Source: Acetobacter sacchari (GTDB taxonomy: Bacteria > Pseudomonadota > Alphaproteobacteria > Acetobacterales > Acetobacteraceae). From it: a DNA stretch of 64,000 nt. Positions 36,434 through 46,481 of the stretch are shown one piece after another. Each line of letters starts with the position of its first letter. The stretch's first letter is position 1. The stretch spans positions 62,001 through 126,000 of the forward strand of contig NZ_JAFVMF010000009.1 of NCBI RefSeq assembly GCF_017377715.1, read 5' to 3'. The notes beneath the pieces are model-generated. The model saw only the letters and a list, made by a program, of their open reading frames with translations. It was not told the DNA's origin and did no database searches. The position numbers were made by a program, and so were the translations under genes.

Positions 36434-36859
36434 TCAGGCTGCGAGATCGTCCTGTTCTTCATGAACAGGCTTCGGGCCGCTGTCCTGGCCCTTCGCGTTG
36501 ACGTCGCGATCGATCAACTCGATCACCGCCATGTCAGCCGCATCGCCATAGCGGACGCCAGCCTTCAGGACGCGGGTGTAACCACCGGTGCGCGCCTTGT
36601 AGCGATCAGCCACCGCGGAGAACAGCTTGCTGACGATCGCGTCGTCGCGAAGCTGCGCATACGCCTGACGACGAGCATGCAGATCGCCGCGCTTGCCGAG
36701 AGAGATCAGCTTTTCGACAACCGGACGAAGTTCTTTCGCCTTGGGCAGAGTCGTCGTGATCTGCTCGTGCTTGATGAGAGCGACAGCCATGTTCCGAAAC
36801 ATGGCCGCGCGATGAGTGGAGGTAACGCCGAGCTTCCGACCGGCAACACCGTGACGCAT
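36434..36859 (-). CDS. rplQ: 50S ribosomal protein L17
   Basis: A 141-residue L17, longer than the roughly 127 residues of E. coli because of an acidic tail (EEQDDLAA). [34 protein letters not shown] matches the rRNA-binding N-terminus near the exit tunnel region. It is the last gene of the long ribosomal transcript, 24 nt after rpoA, and is followed by a strong terminator. Confidence 0.97.
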   Translation of the reverse strand: MRHGVAGRKLGVTSTHRAAMFRNMAVALIKHEQITTTLPKAKELRPVVEKLISLGKRGDLHARRQAYAQLRDDAIVSKLFSAVADRYKARTGGYTRVLKAGVRYGDAADMAVIELIDRDVNAKGQDSGPKPVHEEQDDLAA

Positions 36860-36883
36860 GGTGAAGGTTCCTGTTGCTGCGGA

Positions 36884-37903
36884 TCAGAAGGGCTCGTCGA
36901 GCCGCTTCGCCAGATCCTCAATGTTCTCCGGCGGCCAGGCCGGGACGTTCATACCAAGGGAGAGCCCCATCGCCGTGAGGACTTCCTTGATTTCGTTCAA
37001 AGACTTACGCCCGAAGTTAGGCGTGCGCAGCATCTCCTGCTCGGTCTTCTGAACCAGATCGCCGATATAGATGATGTTGTCGTTCTTCAGGCAGTTGGCC
37101 GAACGGACCGACAGCTCAAGCTCGTCAACCTTGCGAAGCAGGTTGCGGTTGAACGGAAGATCGTCTTCCGGCTCCTGAGCCACGACAGGGCGCGGCTCGT
37201 CAAAGTTAATGAAGAGCTGGAGCTGGTCCTGAAGAATGCGGGCAGCGAGAGCCACCGCGTCCTCAGGCGTCACCGCACCGTTCGTCTCCACCGTGAGCAG
37301 CAGCTTGTCATAATCGGTCACCTGCCCGACGCGAGTCGGCTCGACCTTATAGGACACGCGCTTGACCGGCGAATAAATCGCGTCGATCGGGATCAACCCG
37401 ATAGGCGCATCTTCCGGACGGTTGGCGGCGGCAGGGACATAACCCTTACCGATGTTGACCGTGAACTCCATGCTGAGCTTCACGCCGTCGTCGAGCGTGC
37501 AGATCACCAGATCAGGATTCATGATCTCGATGCCATGACCCGCCTGAATCTGACCCGCGCGGACTTCGCCCGGGCCGGTCGCAGTCAGGACCATGCGCTT
37601 CGGTCCTTCACCATGCATGCTCAGGGCGAGTTGCTTGATATTAAGGACGATATCGGTGACGTCTTCACGAACGCCGGGGACCGACGAGAATTCGTGCAGG
37701 ACGCCATCAATCTGGATGGCCGTGATGGCCGCGCCTTGCAGGGAGGAAAGCAGAATACGGCGCAGCGCGTTACCAAGCGTCATGCCGAAGCCGCGCTCAA
37801 GCGGCTCCGCGACCACGGTCGCGACGCGCGACGGGACGGCGCCGGACTCGACTTCCAGCTTTTCCGGCTTGATCAGGGACTGCCAGTTTTTCTGGAGGAC
37901 CAA
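36884..37903 (-). CDS. rpoA: RNA polymerase alpha subunit
   Basis: A 339-residue alpha subunit. The N-terminal dimerisation domain shows [32 protein letters not shown]; the C-terminal DNA-binding domain (about 255-330) shows [24 protein letters not shown] and [14 protein letters not shown]. It nucleates polymerase assembly and contacts UP elements and activators. The best start is an unusual TTG at 37901-37903 ([10 protein letters not shown]), preceded by AAAGG at good spacing. No ATG gives the conserved N-terminus. Confidence 0.97.
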   Translation of the reverse strand: MVLQKNWQSLIKPEKLEVESGAVPSRVATVVAEPLERGFGMTLGNALRRILLSSLQGAAITAIQIDGVLHEFSSVPGVREDVTDIVLNIKQLALSMHGEGPKRMVLTATGPGEVRAGQIQAGHGIEIMNPDLVICTLDDGVKLSMEFTVNIGKGYVPAAANRPEDAPIGLIPIDAIYSPVKRVSYKVEPTRVGQVTDYDKLLLTVETNGAVTPEDAVALAARILQDQLQLFINFDEPRPVVAQEPEDDLPFNRNLLRKVDELELSVRSANCLKNDNIIYIGDLVQKTEQEMLRTPNFGRKSLNEIKEVLTAMGLSLGMNVPAWPPENIEDLAKRLDEPF

Positions 37904-38032
37904 GGTATCGGCCTTTCACAAACGGGAACCGCCAACTGACGGCGAAAAAACCCCGACCAAGCCGAGGCAAAACTCAAACCACACAAATCCGAGCGACGAG
38001 ACGCACGCCCCGCCGCCCGCATCATGTGAAGA

Positions 38033-38425
38033 TCAGACGCGACGACGCTTGCGTGGGCGGCAACCGTTGTGCGGCACCGGCGTCAGATCGCGGATCGAAG
38101 CGATGGAGAAACCAACCGCCTGCAGAGCCCGCAGCGCGCTCTCACGTCCCGAACCAGGACCGGATACTTCGATGTCCAGCGTCTCCATGCCATGCTCGCG
38201 CGCCTTGCGGCCTGCGTCCTCGGCAGCGACCTGAGCCGCATACGGGGTCGACTTACGCGAGCCCTTGAAGCCCTGAGCGCCAGCCGACGACCACGCGATG
38301 GCGTTGCCCTGCGCGTCGGAGATCGTGATCATGGTGTTGTTGAACGTGGAGAGCACATGCGCCACGCCCGAGATAATGTTCTTGCGCTCTTTTTTGCGGA
38401 TACGCGGAGCGGCGGCCTTCGCCAT
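38033..38425 (-). CDS. rpsK: 30S ribosomal protein S11
   Basis: A 130-residue S11 of the 30S platform. The central [37 protein letters not shown] and the basic tail [15 protein letters not shown] are conserved. It binds 16S rRNA near the mRNA exit and the Shine-Dalgarno cleft. It lies 113 nt after rpsM and 129 nt before rpoA, in the usual alpha-operon order but without rpsD. Confidence 0.97.
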   Translation of the reverse strand: MAKAAAPRIRKKERKNIISGVAHVLSTFNNTMITISDAQGNAIAWSSAGAQGFKGSRKSTPYAAQVAAEDAGRKAREHGMETLDIEVSGPGSGRESALRALQAVGFSIASIRDLTPVPHNGCRPRKRRRV

Positions 38426-38538
38426 GTTTCTTCGTCCTGCTTCTCTCTACCGTCACGGGAAAACCCCGGACGCGCCCTGACGAAATCCGCCAAGGCCGCA
38501 CAATTTCCAAAAGGCGCCCGGCGAACCGGGCCGCGACC

Positions 38539-38916
38539 TTAGCGCGTGACCTTCTTCTTACCGGCGATCGCAACCGCCTTACCCTTACGCGTACGCGCAT
38601 TGGTGTGGGTCCGCTGACCGCGAACCGGAAGCCCGCGACGATGCCGCAGGCCGCGATAGCAGCCGAGATCCATCAGACGCTTGATGTTCATCGCAACTTC
38701 ACGACGAAGGTCGCCTTCGACGCGGTAGTCTGCGTCAATCAGCTCACGCAGCTTCGAGATTTCGTCGTCGCTCAGTTCGTTGACGCGCTTGGCGTCCGGA
38801 AGACCGAGGGTCTTGCAGATCTGCTCAGCCTTCGTCTGTCCGATCCCGTAGATATACTGAAGACCGATCACAACACGCTTGTTGGTCGGGATATTCACGC
38901 CGGCAATACGCGCCAC
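38539..38916 (-). CDS. rpsM: 30S ribosomal protein S13
   Basis: A 125-residue S13 of the 30S head. It reads [26 protein letters not shown] and ends in the basic tail [32 protein letters not shown] that touches P-site tRNA. I chose the GTG at 38916: it gives the conserved MARIAG start and has AGGAG 8 nt upstream. A GTG three codons earlier overlaps that site. Confidence 0.96.
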   Translation of the reverse strand: MARIAGVNIPTNKRVVIGLQYIYGIGQTKAEQICKTLGLPDAKRVNELSDDEISKLRELIDADYRVEGDLRREVAMNIKRLMDLGCYRGLRHRRGLPVRGQRTHTNARTRKGKAVAIAGKKKVTR

Positions 38917-39055
38917 GCCACACACTCCTGTCCGCCTGCGTCCCGCGCAAGCGTATGATAATCAGATTGCCGCCAGTGAATGCCGCGAGAGGCGGCCATG
39001 CGGTCTAGAGCGCGCGCAATAGACCGACCGGCGACTACGAGTCAACGAAAACAGA

Positions 39056-39724
39056 TCACTTTTGCGTGATCTTCTCCACTTCAGTCATGATCCCGTCGAT
39101 CTGCGCGCTCACGCCATCGATCGGAGCCATCCCGTCTACAAACGCCACACGGGTGCTCGCCTCGTAATACGGCAGCAGCGGCATGGTCTCGCGACGATAG
39201 GACGCCAGGCGAGACGTGACTGTCTCCCTGTTGTCATCCGCGCGTCTCACGAACTCATGTGAGCCGCAGATATCGCAGACGCCGGGCTCACGCGTCGGAT
39301 TCGACGCATCGTTGTAGCTCGCACCGCATTTCGCGCACGAGAACCGCCCCGCGATTCGATCCGCCAGCGCCTCTTCGTCAACCTGGAGCACCAGAACGAC
39401 ATCGATCTTGCTCTGCAGACGGGCAAGCATGTCATCAAGCGCTTCAGCCTGCGCGACCGTCCGAGGAAAACCGTCGAGAATAAAACCTTTCTCGCAGTCG
39501 GGCTGCCGGATTCGCGCCTCAAGCATCGCTACGATCATCGAGTCGGACACAAGCTTCCCCGCATCCATCAGCGCCTTGGCTTCACGCCCGATGTCAGAAC
39601 CCGCCTTCACCTCGGCGCGCAGCATGTCGCCGGTCGAAATCTGGGAGATGCCGTAACGAATCTCCAGACGCTTCGACTGTGTTCCTTTGCCGGCGCCAGG
39701 CGGTCCAAGAAAGATGATGTTCAT
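39056..39724 (-). CDS. adk: Adenylate kinase, zinc-lid type
   Basis: A 222-residue long-form adenylate kinase. The P-loop is FLGPPGAGKGTQSKRL and the AMP-binding segment GFILDGFPRTVAQAEAL. The lid (about 125-162) has four cysteines in C-x2-C and C-x2-C pairs (CAKC, CDIC), predicted to hold zinc instead of the E. coli hydrogen-bond network. It balances ATP, ADP and AMP in the cytoplasm. The ATG overlaps the secY stop (ATGA), so both are translationally coupled. Confidence 0.96.
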   Translation of the reverse strand: MNIIFLGPPGAGKGTQSKRLEIRYGISQISTGDMLRAEVKAGSDIGREAKALMDAGKLVSDSMIVAMLEARIRQPDCEKGFILDGFPRTVAQAEALDDMLARLQSKIDVVLVLQVDEEALADRIAGRFSCAKCGASYNDASNPTREPGVCDICGSHEFVRRADDNRETVTSRLASYRRETMPLLPYYEASTRVAFVDGMAPIDGVSAQIDGIMTEVEKITQK

Positions 39725-41082
39725 CGACGAATAATCCTCCGGTTCTGCCCACCGCGCCGGCTACGCTGAATCAACCCCTGATATTGGTGCGCCACCAGGT
39801 GAGACTGTACCTGCGTCACGGTATCGATCGTCACGGAAACGATGATGATGAGACTCGTGCCGCCAAAATAGAACGGAACGTTGTAGTGGCTGATCAATAT
39901 CTGCGGCAGCAGACAGACAGCCACCAGATACAGCGCTCCGATCGTCGTCAGCCTCGTCAGAATCCGATCGAAGTATGTCGCCGTCGACGCACCCGGCTTG
40001 ATACCGGGAATGAAGCCGCCCTGCTTACGCAGATTATCCGCCGTCTCTTCCGGGTTAAATGTCACCGCAGCATAGAAGTAGGAGAAGAACAGGATCATCG
40101 CTGCGTAGAACGCCATGTAAAGCGGCTGTCCCTGCCCAAGCTGCTGCCCGAGGAAGGACAGCCAACCTGGCATGGCTTTGCCGTTCATGAAGCCCGCAAT
40201 CGTCACCGGGATCAGAAGCACTGAAGAAGCGAAAATTGGTGGGATCACGCCCGCAGTGTTCACCTTCAGAGGCATGTGCGTCGACTCGCCGCCGAACATG
40301 CGGTTGCCCATCTGCCGCTTGGGATACTGGATCACGACGCGGCGTTGCGCCTGCTCCATGAACACAATGAAGGTGATCGTGGCTGCAGCGAGCACCAGAA
40401 ACACCAACACGAAAAACGGTGAAAGCGCGCCGGTGTAACCAAGCTGGAACAGGCTCGCCAACGCGTGCGGGAGATTCGCAACGATGCCCGCGAAGATGAT
40501 CAGCGAGATTCCATTACCGACTCCCCGCGATGTAATCTGTTCGCCGAGCCACATAAGGAACATCGTGCCGCCGACCAGCGTCACAACGCAGGAGAGAATG
40601 AAAAATGAGCCAGGATTAACCACAGCCGATCCGGCCTGACTGCTCATCCGCTCAAGACCTATGGCGATGCCGTATGCCTGAAACAGCGCGATGGCGACCG
40701 TCAGATAGCGTGTGTACTGGTTCAGCTTTTTTCGACCCTGCTCGCCCTCTTTCTTGAGAGACTCCAGAGAAGGAATCGCGGTCGACATCAGCTGCACGAT
40801 AATCGACGCCGAGATATACGGCATGATATTGAGCGCGAAGACCGTCATACGGCCAAGAGCGCCGCCGCTGAACATGTCGAACATGCCCAGTATGCCGCCC
40901 TGATGTTGGGCAAGAAGCTGTCCCATAACCGTCGCGTCGACACCCGGCACCGGGATGTAGGTGCCGAGTCGATAAATGATCAGCGCGCCAAGGGTGAACC
41001 AGATCCGCTTTTTAAGCTCGGTCGCCTTCGCGAACGATCCCAGGTTGAAGTTGGCTGCCAGCTGTTCGGCCGCGGAAGCCAT
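39721..41082 (-). CDS. secY: Preprotein translocase subunit SecY
   Basis: A 453-residue channel subunit with ten transmembrane helices. It opens RIWFTLGALIIYRLGTYIPVPGVD and shows the plug region GGALGRMTVFALNIMPYISASIIVQLM. The cytoplasmic loops MFLMWLGEQITSRGVGNGIS and NRMFGGESTHMPLKVNTAGVIPPIFA are conserved. It forms the protein-conducting pore with SecE and SecG. It is located after rplO in the spc operon, as usual. Confidence 0.97.
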   Translation of the reverse strand: MASAAEQLAANFNLGSFAKATELKKRIWFTLGALIIYRLGTYIPVPGVDATVMGQLLAQHQGGILGMFDMFSGGALGRMTVFALNIMPYISASIIVQLMSTAIPSLESLKKEGEQGRKKLNQYTRYLTVAIALFQAYGIAIGLERMSSQAGSAVVNPGSFFILSCVVTLVGGTMFLMWLGEQITSRGVGNGISLIIFAGIVANLPHALASLFQLGYTGALSPFFVLVFLVLAAATITFIVFMEQAQRRVVIQYPKRQMGNRMFGGESTHMPLKVNTAGVIPPIFASSVLLIPVTIAGFMNGKAMPGWLSFLGQQLGQGQPLYMAFYAAMILFFSYFYAAVTFNPEETADNLRKQGGFIPGIKPGASTATYFDRILTRLTTIGALYLVAVCLLPQILISHYNVPFYFGGTSLIIIVSVTIDTVTQVQSHLVAHQYQGLIQRSRRGGQNRRIIRR

Positions 41083-41135
41083 GCGCCTGTCCTTTCACAA
41101 AAAACAGCGCCGCCGCAAAGCGGGACGCTGTCACG

Positions 41136-41205
41136 GCAGACGTTTCCGTCTGCAAAGCCGAAATAGGTCATAAGGGACGTTCGCACGTTCGTCGAGCGTC
41201 CCTTA
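41136..41205 (-). repeat. Two hairpins in the rplO-secY gap
   Basis: On the minus strand the gap carries TAAGGGACG (41171-41179) paired with CGTCCCTTA (41197-41205). Further on is a 7-bp stem GCAGACG/CGTCTGC (41136-41142, 41147-41153) closed by a GAAA tetraloop. They may tune expression of secY relative to upstream ribosomal proteins. Confidence 0.5.
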
Positions 41206-41219
41206 ATTTCGTCTACGGC

Positions 41220-41708
41220 TTACGATGCTGCCTCAGCAGCTTTCTTAGGGGCAACCGTGGTCTTCACAGAACCGCCAGCCTTCTCCACCGCAGCGATAGC
41301 CGTGGCGGAAGCGCCAGCCACCTCAATAGTGACGGCACGTGTAAGTTCGCCAACGCCCAGCAGGCGCACGCCTGCATACTTGCCGGTGCCGACGAGGCCC
41401 GCCTTACGCAGGGCCTCCTCATTCACCGAGCCGGCGTCGAGCTTGCCATCAGTAATGGCCTTCTCGATCGCAGCGAGATTCACCGGAGCATATTCCTTGC
41501 GGAAGATGTTCTTGAATCCGCGCTTCGGCATACGACGATACAGCGGAAGCTGACCACCCTCGAAGCCGTTCAGCGACACGCCTTCACGCGCCTTCTGACC
41601 TTTTACGCCCTTACCCGACGTCTTGCCCTTACCGGACCCGATGCCGCGCCCGAGACGCTTTTTGCGATAACGCGCACCATCGTTATCACGAAGCTCATTG
41701 AGATTCAT
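41220..41708 (-). CDS. rplO: 50S ribosomal protein L15
   Basis: A 162-residue L15. The Gly/Lys-rich N-terminus [26 protein letters not shown] threads into 23S r[22 protein letters not shown] is the family signature. The Ala/Lys-rich end is somewhat extended. Its ATG overlaps the end of rpmD by context, with GGTGGAGG as ribosome site. It is an assembly-stage protein of the large subunit. Confidence 0.96.
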   Translation of the reverse strand: MNLNELRDNDGARYRKKRLGRGIGSGKGKTSGKGVKGQKAREGVSLNGFEGGQLPLYRRMPKRGFKNIFRKEYAPVNLAAIEKAITDGKLDAGSVNEEALRKAGLVGTGKYAGVRLLGVGELTRAVTIEVAGASATAIAAVEKAGGSVKTTVAPKKAAEAAS

Positions 41709-41709
41709 G

Positions 41710-41895
41710 TCAGTCCTCCACCTTCACCAGGTGGGCTACCTTGCGCAGCATGCCACGAACGGACGGGGTGTCCTGGAGTTCGCGCGTGCGGCCGATCTTG
41801 TTCAGGCCGAGACCAACCAGCGTCGCCTGCTGGCCGGGCTTGCGACCGTTACCCGACGCAATCTGCGTCACGCGGACAGTTTTTGTATCAGGCAT
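41710..41895 (-). CDS. rpmD: 50S ribosomal protein L30
   Basis: A 61-residue L30, starting [31 protein letters not shown] and ending [19 protein letters not shown], the complete family fold. I placed the start at 41895; the frame is open further upstream but that part lies inside rpsE. It overlaps rpsE by 8 nt and precedes rplO, the normal spc order. Confidence 0.94.
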   Translation of the reverse strand: MPDTKTVRVTQIASGNGRKPGQQATLVGLGLNKIGRTRELQDTPSVRGMLRKVAHLVKVED

Positions 41896-42460
41896 CTGCG
41901 CCCTCCACAGCCTGCTCGCGCTTGCCGAGAATGTCCGAAACCTTCTTGCCGCGACGGTTCGCCACAGCGCGAGGGCTCGCGCAACGCTCAAGAGCCGCAA
42001 ACGTGGCCTTGACCATGTTATGCGGGTTACGGGTCCCAAGGGACTTGGCGACCACGTCGTGAATGCCAAGGCTCTCGAAAACAGCGCGCATCGGACCACC
42101 AGCGATGATTCCCGTTCCGGCTTCCGCCGAACGAAGGATCACCTTACCAGCGCCGAAATGACCAGCCGCGTCGTGGTGGAGCGTACGCCCCTCCTTCATC
42201 GGCACGCGGATCATACCGCGCTTGGCCCGTTCAGTCGCCTTACGGATCGCCTCAGGCACTTCACGCGCCTTGCCAGCGCCATAACCGACGCGGCCTTTCT
42301 GGTCGCCAACGACAACCAGCGCAGCGAAGGCAAAGCGGCGACCGCCCTTAACAACTTTTGCGACGCGGTTGATGGTGACGAGCTTGTCGATCAGATCGTC
42401 GCCCTCGCGCTCCCGCTCGCGCTCCCGGCCTCTACCGCCGTCTCTCGGTTCACGTGCCAT
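41888..42460 (-). CDS. rpsE: 30S ribosomal protein S5
   Basis: A 190-residue S5. An Arg/Glu-rich start ([13 protein letters not shown]) precedes the double-stranded RNA-binding-like domain [31 protein letters not shown]. The second domain has [33 protein letters not shown]. It sits near the mRNA entrance and influences decoding accuracy. The N-terminal charged repeat is longer than in E. coli, a common alphaproteobacterial trait. Confidence 0.96.
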   Translation of the reverse strand: MAREPRDGGRGREREREREGDDLIDKLVTINRVAKVVKGGRRFAFAALVVVGDQKGRVGYGAGKAREVPEAIRKATERAKRGMIRVPMKEGRTLHHDAAGHFGAGKVILRSAEAGTGIIAGGPMRAVFESLGIHDVVAKSLGTRNPHNMVKATFAALERCASPRAVANRRGKKVSDILGKREQAVEGADA

Positions 42461-42475
42461 TACGTGTCCCCTCTC

Positions 42476-42838
42476 TTAGAAGGAGAGACCGCCCTCGCGG
42501 GCAGCCTCCGCCAGCGCCTTGACGCGCCCATGATACAGATACGAGCCGCGGTCGAAGACGACCTGAGTCACGCCGGCCGCAAGAGCGCGCTGCGCCACGA
42601 GCTTGCCAACGGCAGAAGCGGCTTCGCGGTTCGCGCCCGTGGCGTCGTCCGAACGAATGTCCTTGTCCAGCGAAGACGCGGCGGCCAGCGTGCGGCCAGC
42701 AGCGTCGTCGATCACCTGGGCGTAGATGTTCTTGCCTGAACGAAACACCGACAGGCGCGGACGTCCGCCGGCCTTGCGGCGGAGCTGGAAGCGCAGACGC
42801 TGACGGCGACGCTCCCGCAGATCCTGTTGCGTGCTCAT
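42476..42838 (-). CDS. rplR: 50S ribosomal protein L18
   Basis: A 120-residue L18. The basic start [47 protein letters not shown] and the end [28 protein letters not shown] are conserved. It helps carry 5S rRNA into the central protuberance. Its ATG overlaps the rplF stop by one base (TAATG). Confidence 0.96.
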   Translation of the reverse strand: MSTQQDLRERRRQRLRFQLRRKAGGRPRLSVFRSGKNIYAQVIDDAAGRTLAAASSLDKDIRSDDATGANREAASAVGKLVAQRALAAGVTQVVFDRGSYLYHGRVKALAEAAREGGLSF

Positions 42839-43371
42839 TACTTCTTCTTGCCTTCCTTGCGACGAATGGTCTCGGTGTCGTAGCGGACGCCCTTGCCCTT
42901 ATACGGCTCTGGCTTGCGATAGCTGCGGATGTCCAGTGCGACCTGGCCAACACGCTGCTTGTCGATGCCCTCGACCACCACCGCAGTCGGACGCGGCGTG
43001 GTGATCTTGATGCCCGCAGGAATCGGATAGACCACGTCGTGAGAGTAACCGAGGTTCAGGACCAGATTGGAACCCTGCACGGCGGCGCGATAACCGGTGC
43101 CGGTAATTTCCAGGGTCTTGGAGAAACCCTCGGAAACGCCCTTCACCATCGTCGCGACGAGCGCACGGGTGGTGCCCCACATCATGCGAGCATGCGCCAC
43201 CGAACCCAGCGGCTTCACCGTGACCTTGCCATCGTCGACCGTGGTCTCGACATGCTTGGACAGGGGAAGCTTCAACTCTCCGAGCTTGCCCTTGGCCGTC
43301 AGAACGCCGTTGGCGATCGAGACGGTGACGCCCGCTGGGACGTCGACGGGATATTTGCCTACACGCGACAT
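42838..43371 (-). CDS. rplF: 50S ribosomal protein L6
   Basis: A 177-residue L6 built of two repeated domains. [19 protein letters not shown] is the start; the second repeat ends in the conserved [30 protein letters not shown]. It binds 23S rRNA helix 97 near the factor-binding site. Spacing to rpsH is 10 nt and to rplR minus one, consistent with tight coupling. Confidence 0.97.
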   Translation of the reverse strand: MSRVGKYPVDVPAGVTVSIANGVLTAKGKLGELKLPLSKHVETTVDDGKVTVKPLGSVAHARMMWGTTRALVATMVKGVSEGFSKTLEITGTGYRAAVQGSNLVLNLGYSHDVVYPIPAGIKITTPRPTAVVVEGIDKQRVGQVALDIRSYRKPEPYKGKGVRYDTETIRRKEGKKK

Positions 43372-43381
43372 CTATCCCTCC

Positions 43382-43780
43382 TCAGAACACGCGGCAGAGA
43401 ACTTCGCCGCCAACATTGGCGGCGCGAGCCTCTGCATCGGACAACACGCCACGCGGGGTCGACAGAATCGACACGCCGAGACCGGCATAAACGCGCGGCA
43501 GTTCCTTGATCTTGGAGTACACGCGCCGACCCGGACGGGACACGCGGTGGATCTCCTTGATGACCGGATCGCCATCGGTATATTTCAGCTCAATACGGAT
43601 CTGAGAGATGCCCTTGCGGACCTCTTCCACCGCGAAGCCGCGAATGTAACCTTCGCGCTTCAGAGCCTCGAGAACGCTGGCGCGGAGCTTCGACGCAGGA
43701 GCCACGCACGCAGCATGACGAGCGCGCTGCGCGTTGCGGATACGGGTGAGCATATCACCCAAAGGATCAGAAAGTGACAT
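43382..43780 (-). CDS. rpsH: 30S ribosomal protein S8
   Basis: A 132-residue S8. It begins MSLSDPLGDMLTRIRNAQRA, with GRRVYSKIKELPRVYAGLGVSILSTPRGVLSDAEAR at the end. It binds the 16S rRNA central domain. In E. coli S8 represses the spc operon by binding near rplE; whether that site exists here is not visible from sequence alone. Confidence 0.97.
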   Translation of the reverse strand: MSLSDPLGDMLTRIRNAQRARHAACVAPASKLRASVLEALKREGYIRGFAVEEVRKGISQIRIELKYTDGDPVIKEIHRVSRPGRRVYSKIKELPRVYAGLGVSILSTPRGVLSDAEARAANVGGEVLCRVF

Positions 43781-43789
43781 AGCCCGCCC

Positions 43790-44095
43790 TTACCAGCTCG
43801 CCTTGACCACGCCAGGAATCTGACCATTCGACGCCAGATCACGCAGAGCGATACGGCACAGTTCGAACTTGCGGTAGTTACCGCGCGAACGACCAGTCAG
43901 TTTGCAGCGAAGGCGCACGCGAACGCGCGAACCATTACGAGGAAGCTCAGCGAGCTTGAGTGACGCGTCAAAGCGATCCTCAACCGGCAGAGAGCGGTCC
44001 ATCACGATATTTTTCAGAGCCATACGCTTAGCCTTGTCGCGCTGCGCCATACGGGCGCGCTTGGCGTTGCGAGTGACGGCGGAGATCTTGGCCAT
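43790..44095 (-). CDS. rpsN: 30S ribosomal protein S14
   Basis: A 101-residue zinc-free S14, the long proteobacterial form. It lacks the CxxC pairs and carries [39 protein letters not shown] at the end. It sits in the 30S head. The ATG is preceded by GGAGGG. A gap of 147 nt separates it from rplE, longer than most gaps in this operon; no gene is visible in it. Confidence 0.96.
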   Translation of the reverse strand: MAKISAVTRNAKRARMAQRDKAKRMALKNIVMDRSLPVEDRFDASLKLAELPRNGSRVRVRLRCKLTGRSRGNYRKFELCRIALRDLASNGQIPGVVKASW

Positions 44096-44242
44096 GCCTG
44101 ATTCTACCCTCCGGAACCTGCTGGACCATTCCAGCGGTTTTCCAAAAACTTTTAGTTCTTCATCCCACCGGCGCAGACCGGAGGACGAAAACGAAAGCCC
44201 CGCAGACGCGATCGTCCGCGGAGCATGCTCGCCTCGCGCGTC

Positions 44243-44812
44243 TTACGCCGCGAACGGCAGATCGAACGCCTTCAGAAGCGCCTTGGCTTCCGCATCCGTC
44301 TTCGCGGTCGTCACGAAGATGATGTCCATGCCACGAACCTGGTCGACTTTGTCGTATTCGATTTCGGGGAACACGATCTGCTCTTTCAAGCCCATCGCGA
44401 AGTTTCCACGACCATCGAAACCCTTGTTCGCAGGCAGCCCGCGGAAGTCGCGGATGCGCGGCATCGCGATCGTCACGAGACGATCGAGGAACTCGTACAT
44501 CCGCGCGCTGCGCAGCGTGACCTTACAACCGATCGGCAGACCTTCGCGAATCTTGAAACCCGCGATCGCCTTCTTGGCGACAGTCTTCACAGGACGTTGC
44601 CCAGCAATGAGCATCATCTCGGCGAGCGCCGTGTCCAGCTTCTTCTGATCGCCCGCAGCTTCGCCAACGCCCATGTTGAGAACGATCTTCTCAAGGCGGG
44701 GAATCTGCATGACGTTCTTGTAGCCAAACTGTTCACGCAGCTTCGCAGCGATTTCGTTCTCGTAGCGCGTCCGCATACGCGGGAGCTGGCGAGTATCCGT
44801 TGTCTCTGACAT
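44243..44812 (-). CDS. rplE: 50S ribosomal protein L5
   Basis: A 189-residue L5. [33 protein letters not shown] and AITGQRP-like [34 protein letters not shown] are conserved, as is the closing [23 protein letters not shown]. It binds 5S rRNA and touches P-site tRNA and S13. It lies 10 nt after rplX. Confidence 0.97.
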   Translation of the reverse strand: MSETTDTRQLPRMRTRYENEIAAKLREQFGYKNVMQIPRLEKIVLNMGVGEAAGDQKKLDTALAEMMLIAGQRPVKTVAKKAIAGFKIREGLPIGCKVTLRSARMYEFLDRLVTIAMPRIRDFRGLPANKGFDGRGNFAMGLKEQIVFPEIEYDKVDQVRGMDIIFVTTAKTDAEAKALLKAFDLPFAA

Positions 44813-44822
44813 GTCTACCTCC

Positions 44823-45143
44823 TCAGCCCTCGATCACTTCGCCGGTCGCCTTCGCGACGCGAACCTTGCGACCGCCGTCCAGAACGCGGAAGCCGACCTT
44901 CGTCGCCTTGTCGCTCTTCGGATCGATCAAGGCCAGGTTGGACAGGTCAACAGCGGCTTCACGCGCGATGATCCCGCCTTCTTCGCCCATGCGGGTGGCT
45001 TTCTTGTGGTGCTTCGCCACAGCAACGCCACGCACGACCGCCTTGTTCTCAGCAGGAAACACGGAGAGAACTTCTCCACGCGTTCCTTTGGAGGAGCCGG
45101 TCGTCACGACGACAGTGTCGCCCTTTCTGATGCGAGCAGCCAT
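44823..45143 (-). CDS. rplX: 50S ribosomal protein L24
   Basis: A 106-residue L24 with a KOW motif at the start ([37 protein letters not shown]). It is one of the two initiators of large-subunit assembly and lies near the exit tunnel. Its ATG overlaps the rplN stop by one base (TAATG), so the two are co-translated. Confidence 0.96.
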   Translation of the reverse strand: MAARIRKGDTVVVTTGSSKGTRGEVLSVFPAENKAVVRGVAVAKHHKKATRMGEEGGIIAREAAVDLSNLALIDPKSDKATKVGFRVLDGGRKVRVAKATGEVIEG

Positions 45144-45511
45144 TACAGCACCTCCGGCGCCAGAGAGATGATCTTCATGAACTTGCGTGCGCGCAGTTCA
45201 CGAACGACCGGGCCAAAGATACGCGTGCCAATCGGCTCCTGCTGCTTGTTGATCAGCACGGCCGCGTTCCGGTCGAACCGGATCGCGCTGCCGTCGGCAC
45301 GACGCACCGGGTAAGACGTACGAACGATGACGGCCTGATGGACGTCACCCTTCTTTACCTTACCACGGGGAATCGCTTCCTTGACGGAAACGACGATCAC
45401 GTCGCCGACCGAGGCGGACTTCCGCTTGGAGCCGCCCAGCACCTTAATGCACTGCACCTGACGGGCGCCGGAATTGTCGGCGACCTCAAGGTTGGTCTCG
45501 GGATGGATCAT
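45143..45511 (-). CDS. rplN: 50S ribosomal protein L14
   Basis: A 122-residue L14, starting [55 protein letters not shown]. It has the conserved [29 protein letters not shown]. It is a beta-barrel protein at the subunit interface, contacting 16S helix 14. It follows rpsQ by 15 nt. Confidence 0.97.
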   Translation of the reverse strand: MIHPETNLEVADNSGARQVQCIKVLGGSKRKSASVGDVIVVSVKEAIPRGKVKKGDVHQAVIVRTSYPVRRADGSAIRFDRNAAVLINKQQEPIGTRIFGPVVRELRARKFMKIISLAPEVL

Positions 45512-45526
45512 TGGTCTTTACCCCTC

Positions 45527-45799
45527 TTACGCAACAGCGCCGGACTGGACTTCGCCAACGGTCTCGCCGTTGCGGGAAATCACAGTCCAGGTCTTGCGCT
45601 TGGAGATCGGCGCGCACTCTTCGATGCGGACCGAATCGCCAATCTTGCACTCGTTGAGCTCATCGTGGGCCGCATACTTCTTCGACCGACGGATGAACTT
45701 CTTATAAAGCGGATGCATGACGCGACGATCGACAAGAACGGTGATCGTCTTGTCCATCTTGTCGCTGGTCACGCGCCCGCTCAGGATGCGCTTCGGCAT
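45527..45799 (-). CDS. rpsQ: 30S ribosomal protein S17
   Basis: A 90-residue S17 with an OB fold. It begins [42 protein letters not shown] and has [20 protein letters not shown] at the end. It binds the 16S 5' domain early in assembly. It is located between rpmC and rplN as expected. Confidence 0.97.
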   Translation of the reverse strand: MPKRILSGRVTSDKMDKTITVLVDRRVMHPLYKKFIRRSKKYAAHDELNECKIGDSVRIEECAPISKRKTWTVISRNGETVGEVQSGAVA

Positions 45800-45810
45800 T
45801 GCCGGACCCC

Positions 45811-46050
45811 TTAGGATTTAGCCGCAGAAGCAGTGGCTCCCGCGACAGTCTTCGCCGCGGCTTGCGCCGCGATCGTCTTAATGCGGGCGATGTCGCGGCG
45901 CACTGTACGCGCGCGGCTCACCCCTTCGTTCTGACCGGTCGCCTGCTGAAACCGCAGATTGAATTGCTCGCGCTTCAGATCGAGAAGAAGCGTCTGCAAC
46001 TCATCAACGGACTTCGCACGCAGATCAGCCGGCTTGAGCGCCTTGCTCAT
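45811..46050 (-). CDS. rpmC: 50S ribosomal protein L29
   Basis: A 79-residue L29. [36 protein letters not shown] forms the two-helix hairpin, and an Ala-rich tail (about 60-79) is longer than in E. coli. L29 lies at the polypeptide exit and is a docking point for trigger factor and the signal recognition particle. It starts 1 nt after the rplP stop. Confidence 0.95.
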   Translation of the reverse strand: MSKALKPADLRAKSVDELQTLLLDLKREQFNLRFQQATGQNEGVSRARTVRRDIARIKTIAAQAAAKTVAGATASAAKS

Positions 46051-46051
46051 C

Positions 46052-46468
46052 TCACGCCTCCCCGATGCGGGTCACAAACTTCGTCTTGATCGGCAGCTTC
46101 GCCGCGCCGAGAGCCAGCGCTTCACGCGCGACTTCCGGCGGAACGCCTTCGATCTCGAACAGGATACGACCCGGTTTCACACGGGCCACCCAGTATTCCG
46201 GAGATCCCTTGCCGGAGCCCATACGCACTTCGGCGGGCTTTGTCGAGACCGGAAGGTCCGGAAAAATACGAATCCACACCCGACCGGCACGTTTCATCGC
46301 ACGCGTGATGGCGCGGCGCGACGCTTCGATCTGCCGAGCGGTGATCCGCTCCGGCTCCAGCGCCTTCAGACCATAGGCGCCGAAGTTCAGCAGAGTGCCG
46401 CCTTTGGCGAGACCATGAATGCGGCCCTTGTGGGCCTTGCGGAATTTAGTCCGCTTGGGAGAAAGCAT
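46052..46468 (-). CDS. rplP: 50S ribosomal protein L16
   Basis: A 138-residue L16. [19 protein letters not shown] and the conserved [55 protein letters not shown] are seen. It supports the A-site tRNA elbow and the peptidyl-transferase centre. The Arg81-equivalent hydroxylation site region (RMGSGKG) is intact. It follows rpsC by 13 nt. Confidence 0.97.
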   Translation of the reverse strand: MLSPKRTKFRKAHKGRIHGLAKGGTLLNFGAYGLKALEPERITARQIEASRRAITRAMKRAGRVWIRIFPDLPVSTKPAEVRMGSGKGSPEYWVARVKPGRILFEIEGVPPEVAREALALGAAKLPIKTKFVTRIGEA

Positions 46469-46481
46469 TGTCGTCTATCCC

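Noticed and set aside
41896-42099. N-terminal extension of L30 up to 42099.
   Set aside because: It lies within rpsE and is not present in L30 proteins, which start [13 protein letters not shown].
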